From: CAWBRT01 sp963791145
Lineage (GTDB): Bacteria; Acidobacteriota; Terriglobia; Terriglobales; Acidobacteriaceae
Assembly: GCA_963791145.1 (NCBI GenBank)
Contig: CAWBRT010000004.1
Location: 62,001-126,000, forward strand
DNA: 64,000 nucleotides
Direction of reading: 5' to 3'
The notes beneath the pieces were generated by a model. The model made no database searches. It was given only the letters and a program-made list of their open reading frames with translations, and was not told where the DNA came from. Shown here in pieces: positions 63,510-64,000 of the stretch; the first letter of the stretch is position 1; each line of letters begins with the position of its first letter. A program made the translations under genes and the position numbers.

Positions 63510-64000
63510 CTAGTGCGAGATGGCCGTGAACAAGTCCGACTGCAGCAACGACTGGAACTTCGAGTCATCGGCCTTGAACTTCAGCAGCAGGTTGCCGCTG
63601 CTGTTGTCGACGGTCGTGGCATCGATAGCCGTTTTCTCCGTGGGCGACGAGCCCATCTTCTTCAGCATCATGCCGGCCTTCATCAGCGAGGCCAGTGTAG
63701 CCGCGGCCATCGGGTCGCCTGTGGCTACGGTCAAATCCAGATTGACCCCGTGAGTAAAATCCACCGTGTAGTAAGAGCCGGTCAGGCGCTTCTTAACGAA
63801 ATCGTAGTCGGCAAGTTTGGCTGCGTCGCCCAACCCCGAGCGCAGCATGTTCTGCGTGCCGGTGGAATCCAGCACGCTCCAGATCGCGCCGTCGCCTACC
63901 GATTCCAGCAGACTGTTTATCTCGGCGTTGTTAGACAGGCTCGGACTCTCTCCGTCGCGCGCATCGAGCGCCTCGTGCACGGCCTGGGGATCGCCGAACA
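63510..64000 (-). CDS. Hypothetical protein (start outside window)
   Basis: The frame is open to the window edge, so only the C-terminal 162 or so residues are seen. Sequence such as FGDPQAVHEALD and SLLESVGDGAIWSVLD, then GVNLDLTVATGD, looks like a secreted beta-rich domain but no family is recognised. Confidence 0.55.
   Translation of the reverse strand, partial: FGDPQAVHEALDARDGESPSLSNNAEINSLLESVGDGAIWSVLDSTGTQNMLRSGLGDAAKLADYDFVKKRLTGSYYTVDFTHGVNLDLTVATGDPMAAATLASLMKAGMMLKKMGSSPTEKTAIDATTVDNSSGNLLLKFKADDSKFQSLLQSDLFTAISH

Noticed and set aside
1..64000. CRISPR arrays
   Set aside because: No series of regularly spaced repeats was found. The direct repeats noted have only two copies.

Overview
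The window looks like a chromosomal contig from a GC-rich, Gram-negative, diderm bacterium, most likely an acidobacterium (Acidobacteriota). Evidence for a diderm is an outer-membrane usher, periplasmic chaperone, beta-barrel proteins and lipoproteins. The acidobacterial call is an inference from gene style (FecR-like protein with a Gly/Ala-rich tail, M48 protease plus barrel pair, Lhr, archaic chaperone/usher pili). There is no rRNA to settle it.

Layout. 1-9.5 kb: a FecR-like tail, an M48 protease/outer-membrane barrel operon, a Sel1-type protein, an NlpC/LRAT-like secreted protein, a PrpD-family protein, diaminopropionate ammonia-lyase and cyclopropane-fatty-acid synthase. 9.75-24.0 kb: an integrative island in a tRNA-Arg(CCT) gene. 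It is bounded by a 45-bp direct repeat and carries an integrase, an excisionase-like protein, a primase-like replication gene and a cargo zone. The cargo includes a PD-(D/E)XK protein, a SLATT membrane-effector operon, a methyltransferase-Mrr fusion, a DUF4238 protein and a degenerate recombinase. 24.1-31.1 kb: an archaic (Csu-like) chaperone/usher pilus locus with four spore-coat-U-type subunits and an usher with a fused AMIN domain. A decayed 3' half of the same tRNA at 31.2 kb suggests this block is an older insertion at the same site. 31.3-41.3 kb: hybrid sensor kinase, chemotaxis receptor and long-form Lhr helicase. 41.5-48.6 kb: tRNA-Ala(GGC), an ISL3-family insertion sequence, a SLC13/DASS transporter with an HpcH/HpaI aldolase, a MITE-like element and glucan phosphorylase. 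48.6-64 kb: a multi-PAS/GAF kinase with its receiver protein, NmrA-like reductase, Hsp15-like protein, phosphonoacetate-hydrolase-like enzyme, a truncated sensor, an M50-like protein, tandem MetX-like hydrolases, a GT2 glycosyltransferase, an aminotransferase and an ArsR regulator.

How the genes fit together. The island reads as a module for maintenance (integrase, excisionase, primase) plus candidate defence cargo in at least two operons, one on each strand. The pilus cluster is divergent: subunit, chaperone, usher and subunit on the minus strand, two further subunits on the plus strand. The surrounding chromosome is ordinary metabolism and signalling.

Caution: five genes (methyltransferase, primase, large kinase, glycosyltransferase, aminotransferase) are interrupted by eight one- or two-base indels, most of them in short homopolymers and spread over both island and core. 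Sequencing or assembly error is at least as likely as real decay, so these are listed as pseudogenes only in the sense of a broken frame.
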